This document shows positions 34,345-45,000 of a stretch of 64,000 nt of DNA, piece by piece. The stretch is from Pomphorhynchus laevis (taxonomy: Eukaryota > Acanthocephala > Palaeacanthocephala > Echinorhynchida > Pomphorhynchidae): contig WNNJ02001233.1 in the NCBI GenBank assembly GCA_012934845.2, positions 30,407 to 94,406 of the forward strand. Direction: 5' to 3'. Below the pieces are notes generated by a model that saw only the letters and a list, made by a program, of their open reading frames with translations, made no database searches and had not been told where the DNA came from. Made by a program: the position numbers and the translations under genes. Each line of letters opens with the position of its first letter. Position 1 is the first letter of the stretch.

Positions 34345-35962
34345 TGTGCAAACTGACATCGAATCCCTCAACTATACGTGTGTCTATGGCGAACACCGCA
34401 TTCTCGACTAAATTACGAATAGCTTACCATCAGATTTTGCTGCGCAGTGACGAGCGTCATTATACTGCTTTCGAGGCGAATGGATCCTTATATCACTTCA
34501 ATCGTCTACCATTCGGTCTCACAAACGCCGTTCCTGCTTTTCAACGAGTTATCAATGGGATAATTAATAGAGAGAAGTTGACAGACACCTACGCTTATCT
34601 GGATGATGTCGTGATAGGCGGAAGAAATAAAGAGCAACATGACAGTAACCTGAAGCGTTTTCTAAACGTAGCCACAAAATACAATATAACCTTGAACAAT
34701 TCAAAGTGTGTGTTCGCGTTTTCGTGTATACGAATACTTGGTTACCAAATTTCTAAAGGAAAAATGTCCCCTGACCCCAATCGAGTGATTTCAGTTACTT
34801 CCCTTGAGGAACCCAAGAACGCAGCATCCTTAAAGCGTATTGTTGGTTTGTTCGCCTACTACAGTTCCTGGATTAAAGATTTCTCAAAGTTGATTCGTCC
34901 TCTAATTGATTCTCAGTCTTTCCCATTATCTCATTCTGCACTGAAAGCTTTCCATACTTTGAAGGAACGTATAGCTGAAGCCACTTTATCAACCATCGAC
35001 TTTGAATTGCCATTCACGATAGAGACAGACGCAAGTGAGCGATCGATTGGAGCTTGTTTGTCTCAAAATAGTAAGCCTGTCGCCTTCTTTTCAAGATCCC
35101 TCGACAAAAACGCGAAACGATTCACCGCCATTGAAAAGGAAGCGCTGGCTATTGTTGAAGCGTTAAGATACTGGAGACACTATTTGTACATCCAACCATT
35201 CAAGATTATTACGGATCAGCGTTCTGTTTCATACATGTTAAGTGCTCACAACAACAAAATAAAGAACGACAAGATATTAAGATGGCGTTTGGAGTTGTCC
35301 CAATTTAAATTTGATATCCAGTACCGAGCTGGGAAGCTCAATCATGCCGCTGACGCTCTTTCTCGCGACGCGTTCTGCAACTCTGTCTCATTCACCAATC
35401 ATGATCTTCAGCATCTTCGTAAAGTCTATAGTCAATTATGCCACCCGGGAATTACCCGACTTTGGCATTTCGTGCAAAAACGGAACCTCCCATTTTCCCT
35501 CTCGGATGTTAGGAATATTTCAAGCGAGTGCAAAAGCTGCGCTATATTGAAACCAAGATTTTTTCGTCCACCTGAGGCTAAACTCATAAAATCAAGTATG
35601 CCATTTGAACGCTTGTCTATGGATTTTAAGGGCCCAATTCCTACAAAGAACAATAAAAGGTATTTGTTAACCGTCATTGACGAGTATAGCAGATTCCCCT
35701 TTGCCTTTCCATGTTCTGATATGACTACACACACTGTCATAGACTGTTTAACCCAGATCTTTTCAATTTTCGGTTCACCTGCTTCAATCCATTCTGATCA
35801 AGGTACGGCTTTTACCTCTAAGGAAATCCAGTCATTCCTCTCTCATCACGGGGTGGCGATTACTCATTCAAGTTCATACAACCCTGCTGGCAATGGTCAA
35901 GTCGAGCGCCTTAATGGTGTACTATGGAAGGCAATATCATTGCGTTTACATGACCTTAAAAA
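34345..35962 (+). pseudogene. Gypsy pol: RT, RNase H and integrase, truncated at both ends
   Basis: An open frame from within RT (AYHQI, LPFGLTNAVPAFQ, YAYLDDVVIGG at about 34590-34620), through RNase H (TDASERSIGACLSQ, then FTAIEKEALAIVEAL and the tether to ADALSR), an HHCC integrase zinc finger (HPG...H...CKSCA) and the DDE core (MDFKGP, SDQGTAFTS, GQVERLNG at about 35620, 35800, 35895). Gag, protease and the RT N-terminus are missing. After HDLK the sequence switches within TGACCTTAAAAA (35951-35962) into a CRR 5' leader. The open state of 1.6 kb suggests a young copy. Confidence 0.85.
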
Positions 35963-35989
35963 AATTTTGGTTTCTAATAAACATACAAT
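35952..35989 (+). repeat. Isolated CRR 5' leader fused to Gypsy
   Basis: GACCTTAAAAAAATTTTGG followed by TTTCTAATAAACATACA matches the leader of CRR-3, CRR-4 and CRR-9, but an inverted bit of the LTR (TGTATTAGAATAAA, 35988-36001) comes next rather than a CRR ORF. The first 11-12 bases are shared with the Gypsy integrase coding sequence. Confidence 0.65.
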
Positions 35990-36003
35990 GTATTAGAATA
36001 AAT

Positions 36004-36087
36004 TGTACCGAGTAAATTCAAGCAGAGAAGAATAGGCTTTATTCTAATACATCTAGAATAACAAGTCAAAAGGTAAGTATCATTACA
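36004..36087 (-). repeat. Candidate 84-bp Gypsy LTR, copy 2
   Basis: Identical in all 84 bases to 34071-34154, in the same orientation, with different flanks (AATAAAT on the left, ATTATAATT on the right). It may be a solo LTR or part of the rearranged element between the two copies. Confidence 0.6.
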
Positions 36088-36233
36088 ATTATAATTACAA
36101 ATTTTTCGTCCTAATGGCGATAACAACTTTTACCTTATTTTAGGAACATATTTACTTAAATCTGATTAATTAGTTATATATTATATATAATATATTACCT
36201 GTGTAGAACCTGCGTAACAGTCTGTGCCGGACT
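36088..36233. other. Spacer without recognisable gene
   Basis: AT-rich sequence including a TATATTATATATAATATAT run at about 36175-36195. Nothing else is recognised. Confidence 0.4.
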
Positions 36234-36782
36234 TTGTGGAATTTGAAAATGCATAAACCACACGTGATGATAACGTGAGGGCTGATGTATCTTGTCACGG
36301 ACTTTAAGGAGATAGGACGGAGCGTTCCATATTAGACGTGTGTACATTTAGCCATATTACCCCATTCTATACCCGGAAACCTTGTACAGTCGTTTTCCAT
36401 TATCACGAGGCTCGGAAGAGGTCAATATATCGTGAACGTATTGCACATATCGAGATAGCGTGCTTTTATTCAGTGGTCATTGCTACGAATGGAGTTTTGA
36501 CTGACAACTGATTTAATAGCGAAGCATATGTCGGCACTCGAGGCGATCAAATCGAAAATTGATCGCCTCGAGTTTAATTGATCGCCTTAATTTTCCTTGA
36601 GAAGGAAAATTACAACGATTGTATTTTTAACTTGGTGTCGAATTGGAACGATAATGGCGAAGATGGTCTCGATGTGTGTGAGGGCAACCCTCTCTGCACG
36701 TAACAGACCAAAGATCCAAAATTAATGTTGAACCCATTGTGGATAACTTTTTTTACTTTAAATGGACCCATTTGCGGGTAAC
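36234..36782 (+). pseudogene. CRR-11: decayed nuclease domain with 3' tag
   Basis: Degraded frames give RADVSCHGL, GDRTERSILDVCTF, FHYHEARKRSIYRERIAHIE, then after a gap MAKMVSMCVRATLSARNR and a stop: the CRR C-terminus. The gap contains a perfect 14-bp inverted repeat (CTCGAGGCGATCAA, 36538-36573) and a shorter TTTTCCTT hairpin, absent from sister copies. The 3' tag GGACCCATTTGCGGGTAAC is at 36764-36782, with a weaker second copy (AACCCATTGTGGATAAC) at 36731-36747. Confidence 0.7.
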
Positions 36783-36927
36783 TATTCAAATGTTTTTACA
36801 CTAATTTGTGTGAATAAAATATAAAATATATATTATTATGTTATAATCTTATAGTATATCAGTATTAATAGTATTAATTTATTTTATTAATTAATATCAA
36901 TTAAAAAAAACAAAAAAAAAACAAAAA

Positions 36928-37600
36928 TTACAAATAATAAATTGTGTCTAAGTCTTCCCTATCGCTCGTCCCCTCAACCGCACCCAGAACGCAACTAGCG
37001 TTACCGCGTTGGATGGCAACGCTCAGCCTCTGCAGCAGGAAATCCGTGAACCGCCGCTCTCCGGTCACTGCTGCTATTCGCCGACCTATTTCGTGCATTA
37101 GGCCTTCCGCCTCTGGGCCCAACGCACCAAGCGTTTCCACGGCGACCGGCACAAAATTGTAGATCGGTGTCAGGAAGGAGTATTTGCTGCGTTTCTTGCC
37201 CTCTGCTCCCCTGGATACCGCTCCCGGTGCGGTCACAGCTGTATTTAGATGACTCGGTGCCAAGGTGTATGGGCAGGTGAAGTTCCGACCCAAACACCTG
37301 CCACTTGACCATGGAGTCAGTGACAATCCATCCGGCCGTCTGTCATCATGTTGCGCCAGTGACTTCGGCTCCAGACGCGATGGAATTTATGCCGACATCA
37401 GTGCACGCTTGATGAGATCGTTGACTGCGCTGTGGCGTGACAGTCTTCCGATGGACTTGTGGCAGCTGAGCCCATGTCGTCCGCTGGCGTCTACATCCGC
37501 TCCACAGACATATACATGGGGCATACAGACTGGGGCACCGAGGCGCATGACAATGGCGATGCGTAGTGACGAGTCGTCAAGTATAGTGCCGAGCGACGAA
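36928..37600 (-). pseudogene. Second RT family: restriction-like endonuclease C-terminal fragment
   Basis: On the - strand: LGAPVCMPHVYVCGADVDAS with GRHGLSCHK, a zinc knuckle of the CxCG-x-H-x-C type, then RRPDGLSLTPW, YSFLTPIYNFVPVAVETLG, EIGRR and LSVAIQRGNA. This is a PD-(D/E)XK-like nuclease end from an RT family widespread in invertebrates and distinct from CRR. An in-frame TAA follows LMSA (about 37395), and one frame change separates the PD block (37330) from the upstream part. RT is absent. It is much less AT-rich than its surroundings, suggesting a later arrival. Confidence 0.7.
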
Positions 37601-37679
37601 CAGGGACGTGTTCGTTCCTGTTCGTTGCAATTTATGCATTTATTAATTTATAGTATTAATCTATTGTTGTTATCCTTTA

Positions 37680-38150
37680 ATTTGGTAAGTTCTGTATAAA
37701 TTCTGAAAATATATTCCTTTTGTGTTTTTTAAAAATTCTATTGTAGAATTAATACCGAAATAGTGTTTTATACCAGCATTATCGCTGGTATAAACTATCG
37801 CCTGTCACAAGATTGTCAAGACGTGTAGTTAACGTGTGGAATAGTCTTCCTGAATACGTTGTTGCCTCCACAACGCTGACTTTATTTAAGAAGCGATTGC
37901 GAATATGTCTGGAACAGATCGATAATATGGAGAAGCTATCGTATCCCTGATTTTCTTAACTCTATCAATTCTACATTTTGTTTAATTTTTATTTTATTTT
38001 TTCGTGAGCAGACTGAACAGCCATATAGGCTATGTCTTGTATGTTATAATAATAATAATAATTATTTTTGAAGTGTGCTTTAATTACTTCAAGTATTTAT
38101 TCATATAAACAGAGTCGTTTTAATGTACATTTAAAAGCACTACATATAGA
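37680..38150 (-). pseudogene. PLE-A fragment split by a LINE 3' end
   Basis: Two PLE-A pieces on the - strand: 38150-38072 (MNKYLK and LKHTSK-type bases, AATACTTGAAGTAATTAAAG) and 37785-37680 (AGIKHYFGINSTIEFLKNTKG). In intact copies these are contiguous. The interruption is the LINE fragment at 37795-38070. Confidence 0.6.
37795..38070 (+). pseudogene. CR1/jockey-like LINE 3' end
   Basis: Short coding end RRVVNVWNSLPEYVVAST, LTLFKKRLRICLEQ and a stop at about 37950, typical for the C-terminus of CR1-like RT proteins. It is followed by a 3' UTR with GCCATATAGGCTATGTC (small inverted repeat) and ends in ATAATAATAATAATAATTAT. A strongly 5'-truncated insertion into PLE-A. Confidence 0.65.
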
Positions 38151-38154
38151 CCTA

Positions 38155-39170
38155 GGTTAAAAAAATGATTTATTTTAACGTGGCAAAAGTGTGCCAGCGC
38201 ACGCTTACATGACCACAACAAAACATGACTGTGAATCAGGTGTCGAGAAGATGTGAACGGAGGAGGTGTTTGAATGTGATAAAGGAGGGGGCGCGGCGGA
38301 CGTCGAGAGAAAGTTGATTCCAGGCGAGTGAGGCGGCGACGAGGAAGGATCGGATACCATAGTTGTTGGAGTAATTAGGAACGTGGAGTAAGAGGGTATG
38401 ACGGGAATGCAGCGATAGCGAGGTGGGCGAGTGTCGTCTAAGAAAGGAAGGTTGATGAACGATGGGGAGCTGACAACGATGAGACGAAAAGTAACGAGAA
38501 TAAGGCGGAGTTTGATGCGGCTGTGGATGGTGGGCCAGGAGAGTTGGGCAAAATATGTGGATGTGTGGTCGAAGCGACGGAGATGAAAGAGCACTCGAAC
38601 GGCGGTGTTGATTATTCGTTGTAGGGGTAGGATGATGGATTTTGGAGAATTGGCGAAAAGGCTAAGGCAGTAATCGATTTTAGGGAAAAGAAGCGACATA
38701 AGAAGAAACATACAAGAACGGAAGTCGATAAGGGAGCAGATACGGCGGATGTCACGGAGAATTTAGTTAGATGAACGGACTTTGTCACGGACGAAGGGTT
38801 TAAGGGAAAGGTGATCATCGAAATGGAATCCTAAGAAAGTGAGATTGTGGACTATGGGGATGATCGATGAGGCAAAATATACAGTGGGTGGAGATATGTT
38901 TGGTTTACGGGGGGGATCCACATTATTTTGGACTTTTCGGGGTTTAGAACGAGATGGAGATTGGAGAGACGTTTGTAGATAAAATAAAACAGTTGGAGGC
39001 AGACATGCCGATATCGTGTATGTGATGTGCGGGTGTATGAGCATAGATGACGATGTCATCGGCGTATTGCATGGCGTTAGAGGAGTAAGGTTTGATAAAC
39101 GGAGAGAGATCGCCAAGCAGAAGAGAGAAAAGCAGGGGACCTAGGACTGAACCTTGTGGGACCCCTCAAA
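38155..39170 (-). pseudogene. L2-C: 5'-truncated L2-like RT end
   Basis: From 39168 downward: GVPQGSVLGPLLFSLLLGDL, MQYADDIVIYAHT, then broken frames over the thumb region, LTFLGFHFDDHLSL, and an open end (38711-38205) IDYCLSLFANSPKS, RVLFHLRRFDHT. The 3' UTR (38160-38220) matches L2-A: AACGTGGCAAA and CGCACGCTTACATGACCAC. At least three frame changes. The 5' truncation is at the RT B block. Confidence 0.75.
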
Positions 39171-39289
39171 AAATAGGGATGGGAGGGGAGGATTTCCCTA
39201 CCATATTTCTCAAAGTGCATTACCCTACAATATTTATTGTAACAGAGAAGAATAAATCAACAAAATATTATTAAAATATTAAATTTACA

Positions 39290-40215
39290 ATAATTTATAA
39301 TTTTCGATTACCTTACAAGATTTTTATAGTGTTTTAATTACTTTAAGTATTTTATTCATATAGACAGAAAGTGATTTTAATGTACATTTAAACACACTAC
39401 ATATGAACCTAGGTTTAATTGGATTTTTATGTAATTTTGGATTCCAATATAATATAGGTATAGTTTTATTATCTGATTCAATTTTTATACCCTTTTTATC
39501 CATTATAGAACAGTGACTTGTAATAATTGTTTCTCAACTTAAATCTCGTCGTTCATATTTTTAATTTTATCAAATATATAATCCTTCCAAATTATTAATT
39601 TTTAAAGGATTTTCTTTAATTTTCAAGAACATTATGCTTTTTAAGAATCTTCTCAACATTATTTTCCTCTCCGTTTTCATAATATAAAATGTCCTACGAG
39701 TTATTTTTATTTTAACATATTAACTAAGCCTTTTGCCTAATTTTCAATTGTTTAATTTTAAATATATAAGCCACCATAATTACAATATTCAATAATCTAT
39801 TACTTTTACAAATTTATAAACTTTTATACCCTTTTTATACATTATAGAACAATGACTGGTAATAATTGTTTCTAAATTTAAATCACTACATTCATAGTTT
39901 GTGTTTATATTAAAATCATTATAATTAACTTCTTTCATCAGTATATATAATAAAGCTTTTTGCATATGAAGACAAAGTATGAATCATTTTAAAAGTTTGT
40001 CTTTATAAAAAAAGTAGACAAAGTTATTACTAGCTTTTTTTAATAATTATTATATAGTTAACTTTAATTTAGTATGTTCTGTATATTTATATTTATTAAT
40101 TTGGTTTTTCCTGTTATAATTGTTTGTTATTTTCGTGTTCTTTTTTATTTCATCAAATATATACTCCTTTCAAATTTTAATCTTTGATGTATTTAAGCTT
40201 TTGCAATTTAAAATT
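39290..40215 (-). pseudogene. Cluster of PLE-A fragments
   Basis: On the - strand: LETII-TSHCSIMDKKG and ILYWNPKLHKNPIK bases (39560-39410), followed by LNVH and SVYMNKILK (39400-39330); a second, shorter SLETII-SHCSIMYKKG copy (39930-39800); and DEIKKEHENNKQ-type N-terminal bases (40200-40100). The pieces are out of order, so several insertions or deletions are involved. 39600-39800 and 39960-40100 hold only AT-rich sequence. Confidence 0.55.
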
Positions 40216-43200
40216 TAGCTTTTAAAATGTCGAAGAGTTCAATGGAGGCAGCAAGAAACAAGATAGGAGAAAAGGGGTCATTGGGACACACACGTGATAG
40301 GGTTGAATTGGCGCGCATCAGTGTCGTCTTCATAATAGAATCGCTTGGTGTACAGCAGTATCTCCACCCTGTTAACAATTCTCGCAGGCATCCCGAGGGA
40401 CCTGAGATAAGAGATAACAAAGGGAATAGAGATGCGGTTAAATGTAGCAGAAAAATCAATGAAAACAGCCACAGGAAGTTGATGCCTATTCTCCTGACAA
40501 AACTGATGCACCTCACCTACAGCTGAATGGATCGAGCGATCTTTGACGAACCCATAAAAACTAGTGGGATTAAATTTCGCCTATTCAGATGATCGCAGGT
40601 TCTACGCGCAAGCGCTTTTTCGTAGATCGAGACGAGGTAATTTTGAATCTATATGGGCCGCAGGTCTTTAGGACAAGGGACCGGATTGTTCTTAGGTAAA
40701 AATATTCGTCTACTAATGTTGATGCCGGCTACATCGGATGGGGCGGCCAATAGCATTGTGACAGCCATTTCTCTTATTTGATCGGCTGTCAATAGCTGAT
40801 AGATACGAGAAGATAGTGAAGCGACGGATTTGGACATGCCCGGAAGTGGCTCCCAGTAGTTAAGAATATCTGTGACAGATAAATATCTACTCCTGAAGTC
40901 TCCCCAAGGCGGGATTGACTGAGGTGATTGAGTTGCTCCATAATTATGTAGGGATAGTGACTCCTCCAAAACTTTATCAAGATCTACTTTACCAATCCAA
41001 CCCAACGCCCTATCCATCCAACAGACTAACTTCTCCTTCTTGAATATCGTCGAAAAGGAAGACTGGGCTGGATTAAGGGAAGCAATGCTTGCCATATCCT
41101 CACCCAGTTGAAACCTATATCTAGTGCTCCAATATTCTTTCAAGAGAACTTGCCTGGCAGAAGCAGAGAGATTGGGAAGACAGAGCATATATGCTAAGGT
41201 CTTGAGTTTTGTCGGAGTGGGACTATAGATACGACCTTTATAGGTTGTCGAAAGCATCACGGTAGCTTGCGAAGAGAGGTAGAAATTAAATTAGGTTAAA
41301 CTCTGATTACCAATTCGGGGGAAGCGTTGGATAGCTGCCTGAAATAAAGCCACTCTGATTGGTTCAAAGTGGAATCTCCTCCGAAGCAGCGTATTCTCTT
41401 CTATCCGCCAGCGAATTAAGTCATGAGAGGTGGACAGATGTCGTCGCGACTGCTCCGTACAGTGTAATTTTTATAACCAACTATCATGGAGAAGCAATAA
41501 GTCGAGGAGTGAATTCGTTGATGTGCAGTGAAAGGTGGGGGACGGTGGTTTGTGAATCAGATAATCGCTCCTGGCTCTGCGGAGTGCTGCGTTAATCCAA
41601 CGACCATTTCGTTCGTTAAGTCACCAAGTACCATGTCATAGCCAGTATCTAAAATACGATCCAAGAGGTGATGGTTCTTGTGAATCTCCCCTGGACGGAT
41701 GTAGACATTGGCTAGACTGAGGCGTTTACCGTTCTTACAGTATAAAACTACTAAACAAGATATGGATGGACAAGAACAGTGTTGAGTAGAAGGGACGATC
41801 TTAAGGAGCAATTAACTAGGGTTAAAAGACCTTGAGATGAAGAGTAGTGAGGTGGGGTTATGTACGGAGTATAGTGGGAACAAATGTGCTTTGGTATGAA
41901 TCAAGTAATGTTTTGGGGGAGACAGATATACCGCGTTTCCTGAAGGACTATAACATCTGCATCTCTACCAGGTAGAAGTCTAAGGGCAGAAGCACTTCCC
42001 GAATTCCACTGAAGGATATTTAATGAAAAAGGCTAACGAGTACTCTGCATTGTGTTAGCTCAGCTGGGTAGGATTGCCTCATTCCTAGACGGAGCTAGAG
42101 GTTGAAGGGTTACCCCATCCACTATTATCGCCATCCAGAGTGGGCACTTGCCCACGGGCGATATTTTCATTTCACTGTGAGTCTGCATTATTGCCCTTTA
42201 ATAACTTCCCAATCTTAATGGGTGGAACGGTATGGCCCGAGCCCCCCCCCTTTTTCTTTGATTCTGGGATTATGAGTTTCGGAAGGACTGGGGTGGAATA
42301 TACGGCCCCAGTAATGACCGAGATCAGGTCCTTCAATTTTTTCACAGTGGCGTTGATCTTTATGTCAGTTAGTCTCATTAACTCGTTGTCCGACATTCGA
42401 GAACTTACATTCGAAAACTAGCCTTCTTTTTTCTTTTCCGGCAGATTAGTAAAGGCGTCCCTGTATGTTTTAAAATAGGAGCATTTGCAAGATCACGCGG
42501 GGTGAGACCCCCGGCAATTGGAGCACAAGGGGGAGACGAACATATCTCCCCTGATTCAAGTGCCGCAGACCCCGCAAGTCCTTGATCTTGAACAGCTTGA
42601 GGACCAGTGCATTCATGGCACTGGTTACAATGAGGGTAAGTGAAATTATCCGAAGAAAGTAACAAAAAATCCAGATTATGACCCAAGAACGGGTTGAGGT
42701 TTGACTTTGACAACAGATCAGCTTGCTCCACGGGGGCTGAACCAAACCCTATCGGAAGATGTAAGCCACTCTTCCCAATGAGTTGCCGAAAGCTGGAAAT
42801 CTTGAAACGCGACTTTTAATAAGCAACGTTAGTTTTATTAAGGTGAGACGGTAGGTTGGTAATTTTAATCGAAGCTAAATCTGATGTTGCAAAGGATATT
42901 TTGATCTGCGTATCAAATAATCTTACGGAACTATATAGAATTCTGTTTGGAAATAACTCAGTAAATTTTCTCAGAAAGATTTTAAATAACTTGTGTCGTT
43001 CATGTGGCTTTTTTAAAGTTATCACCACTAGATTTTTTTGTTTTGGGATTAGGGGGAGTACCCTCGCCCCCTGTAAAACATTACAAACAGTACTGACCTT
43101 GATATTGACTGGTACTGCGGAATTAATTGTCATACCTCCATCCACATCAACAATTTGCAGGAATTGAAGATTGAAGTTTTGGTCAAGTTTGAATTGCCAC
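40215..43200 (-). pseudogene. I/R1-like LINE with gag-like ORF1, EN and RT, decayed
   Basis: On the - strand, 43145-42405 is a gag-like ORF1 with FKIFLRKFTELFPNRI-type sequence and zinc knuckles (CNQCHEC, then in a shifted frame CSNCRGSHPA). EN follows: LQWNSGSASALRLLPGRDAD and VLQET (42040-41930), NVYIRPG and MVLGDLTNEMVVGLT (41720-41590). The RT part (41260-40208) has REMAVTMLLAAPSD, PVPCPKDLRPI, VAVFIDFSATFNRI and SQGDPFSPILF, and then stops before the catalytic box. QWN at the EN start and GDLNxxxxxW-type spacing point to the I/R1/jockey group. Many frame breaks. Confidence 0.7.
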
Positions 43201-43774
43201 TGTTTTTCTTAGCTTCTTTTCCTGTCATATTCTGTTATTTATTGTTTTAAGAAAACTTATTTTATTTATTTATTTAATTAGCAATGCAGCATATTTTGCT
43301 ATCTATTATTGACGTCAGCAAAGCCGATGAGAAACTTCCTCTAAAAGGCGCCCTAGTGAACGGCGGTACTGGTGACGAATATTGCACCAAACACGACGGA
43401 CGAAAGAAACGACCCCAAAACTCGGAAACGTTTGCTGACAGCGTTATGTGACGAGCTAATCATCGTTGCCTGACTAAAGGTAATAGCGCACGCTCTACTT
43501 ACAGCCGCGACGCTGATGATTGCTAAACGGATGAAGAATTTACTTCATACGGATATATTCGATTTATTTTTATCATTAATATTGTTTACAGCATCACAAA
43601 CTATACAATGTTTTCTGTTACATTTAAAAGATCTAAAATTAAAATCATTAGTACTTACGTATTTTTCCAATCTGATTGAGAACATATAACTTTTGTTAAG
43701 TCATAATTTTTAACGTTGCTTTTTCAGTGTCGCCAGCTAGTTTAGTTGACTCAGACTAAATTACCATGGACCAT
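43200..43774. other. Intergenic stretch without recognised gene
   Basis: No coding match is seen. 43290-43560 has higher GC than its surroundings (ACGTCAGCAAAGCCGATGAG, GAACGGCGGTACTGGTGACG) and could be the 5' UTR of the LINE on the left or an untranslated part of another element. I cannot assign it. Confidence 0.35.
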
Positions 43775-43900
43775 TGTAGTACATTTAATACAGATTAACT
43801 AACTAATATTAATTCTTATTTTATTATAGATTGTCTAATAAAGCCCCTGTTGGTTTATCACAATTTATTAGACAATTGAAGCTGGAAAATCGATTGATAG

Positions 43901-44704
43901 TTGTTCAAGTTGTACAATGGAAAGATTCTTAAGCCAGACGTCCTCAATTTAACTAGGGATACAATCGACGTTGAAACTCATTGGCGACATTGGAAGAAAC
44001 GCCTTATCTCGTTCACGACAAGTATCGAAAATTTACAGGATGAACGTAAATTACCTTTGCTAACAAACCTGGTCACAAGCGAATTGTTCCGATTCATCGA
44101 GTCATGTCAAACGTTCGACGAAGCGCTCGCCGCGTTAGAAGTAGTCTTCGTTAAGCCGCGTAATATAATATTTCAACGACACGTATTATCGACATGTTGA
44201 CAATCCACTTCACATACAATAGATGAGTTCGTACTGAAGTTATTGCGTCTGGGGAACTTATGTGAGTTTGAAGATGTCAAGGCCAAAGAGCATCACGATC
44301 TTTATGGACGAGATTCTTTCATTCGAGGATTAAGATCACCAGGTATCCGGCAAAGATTACTCGAATGACATCGCCTCACGTTAGACGAGGCATATGAAGC
44401 TGCTCGATCGCTGGAGCAGGCAGAAATCCAAGCAAATAATTATTCGACAGTGAACCAGTATACATCAGACATAGTTAACGTGACTGTATGTGAAAGCACG
44501 GAACTCGGCAACACCAATTATAGCGAAATGAATGCAGTGCTCAAAAACTGTTTCTTTTGCGGAGGCCTCCAACATCCTCGCACTCAATGTCCGGCTCGAG
44601 GGGCAGAATGTAGAAAGTGCCGAAAGAAAGGACGTTTTGCAAAGATGTGCCGATCAACTGGACCAAGAAAAATTTATACTTTGAATACTACTAGTATTGC
44701 TTAA
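43901..44704 (+). pseudogene. Gypsy gag with two zinc knuckles
   Basis: LNLTRDTIDVETHWRHWKKR and LLTNLVTSELFRFIESCQT are typical of Ty3/Gypsy capsid proteins. A stop at 44198-44200 and another at about 44368 break the frame. From 44440 it is open and ends in CFFCGGLQHPRTQCP and CRKCRKKGRFAKMC, two CCHC knuckles (the second has arginine/phenylalanine where H-containing spacing is degraded). The product would be the nucleocapsid-type structural protein. Confidence 0.75.
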
Positions 44705-44754
44705 AGGGTATCAATCAAAGTACTGAAAACAATGCCCAAGCTACGCCAGAGATC

Positions 44755-45000
44755 ATGAAGCCGTGCTACGTGTCACAACCGCCACATGACTCCCCGACCA
44801 TTCATCAGCGTGTAAATCAGCCAAACATATCTGAACCGGAGGAGGAACAAAACACATCGACCAGTAGTGACACCTTGTCATTACTCGAACAGTCAACGAG
44901 GACCGATCACATCGAACGATCAAGAAAAGTACGAAGACCTCCACAGTATCTGAAGGATTTCTACAGGTGGGATAATTGTAGTACATTTAATACAGATTTA
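44755..45000 (+). pseudogene. Gypsy pol C-terminal remnant
   Basis: A short frame ending RSRKVRRPPQYLKDFYRW, a basic Pro-Pro tail usual at the C-terminus of Gypsy integrases, runs into the 3' LTR. It follows gag after only ~50 bases, which marks the deletion of the enzyme-coding part. Confidence 0.6.

Noticed and set aside
36944..37699. + strand ORFs of 72 and 144 codons
   Set aside because: Shadows of the - strand nuclease fragment with its CxCG and RPDG motifs.
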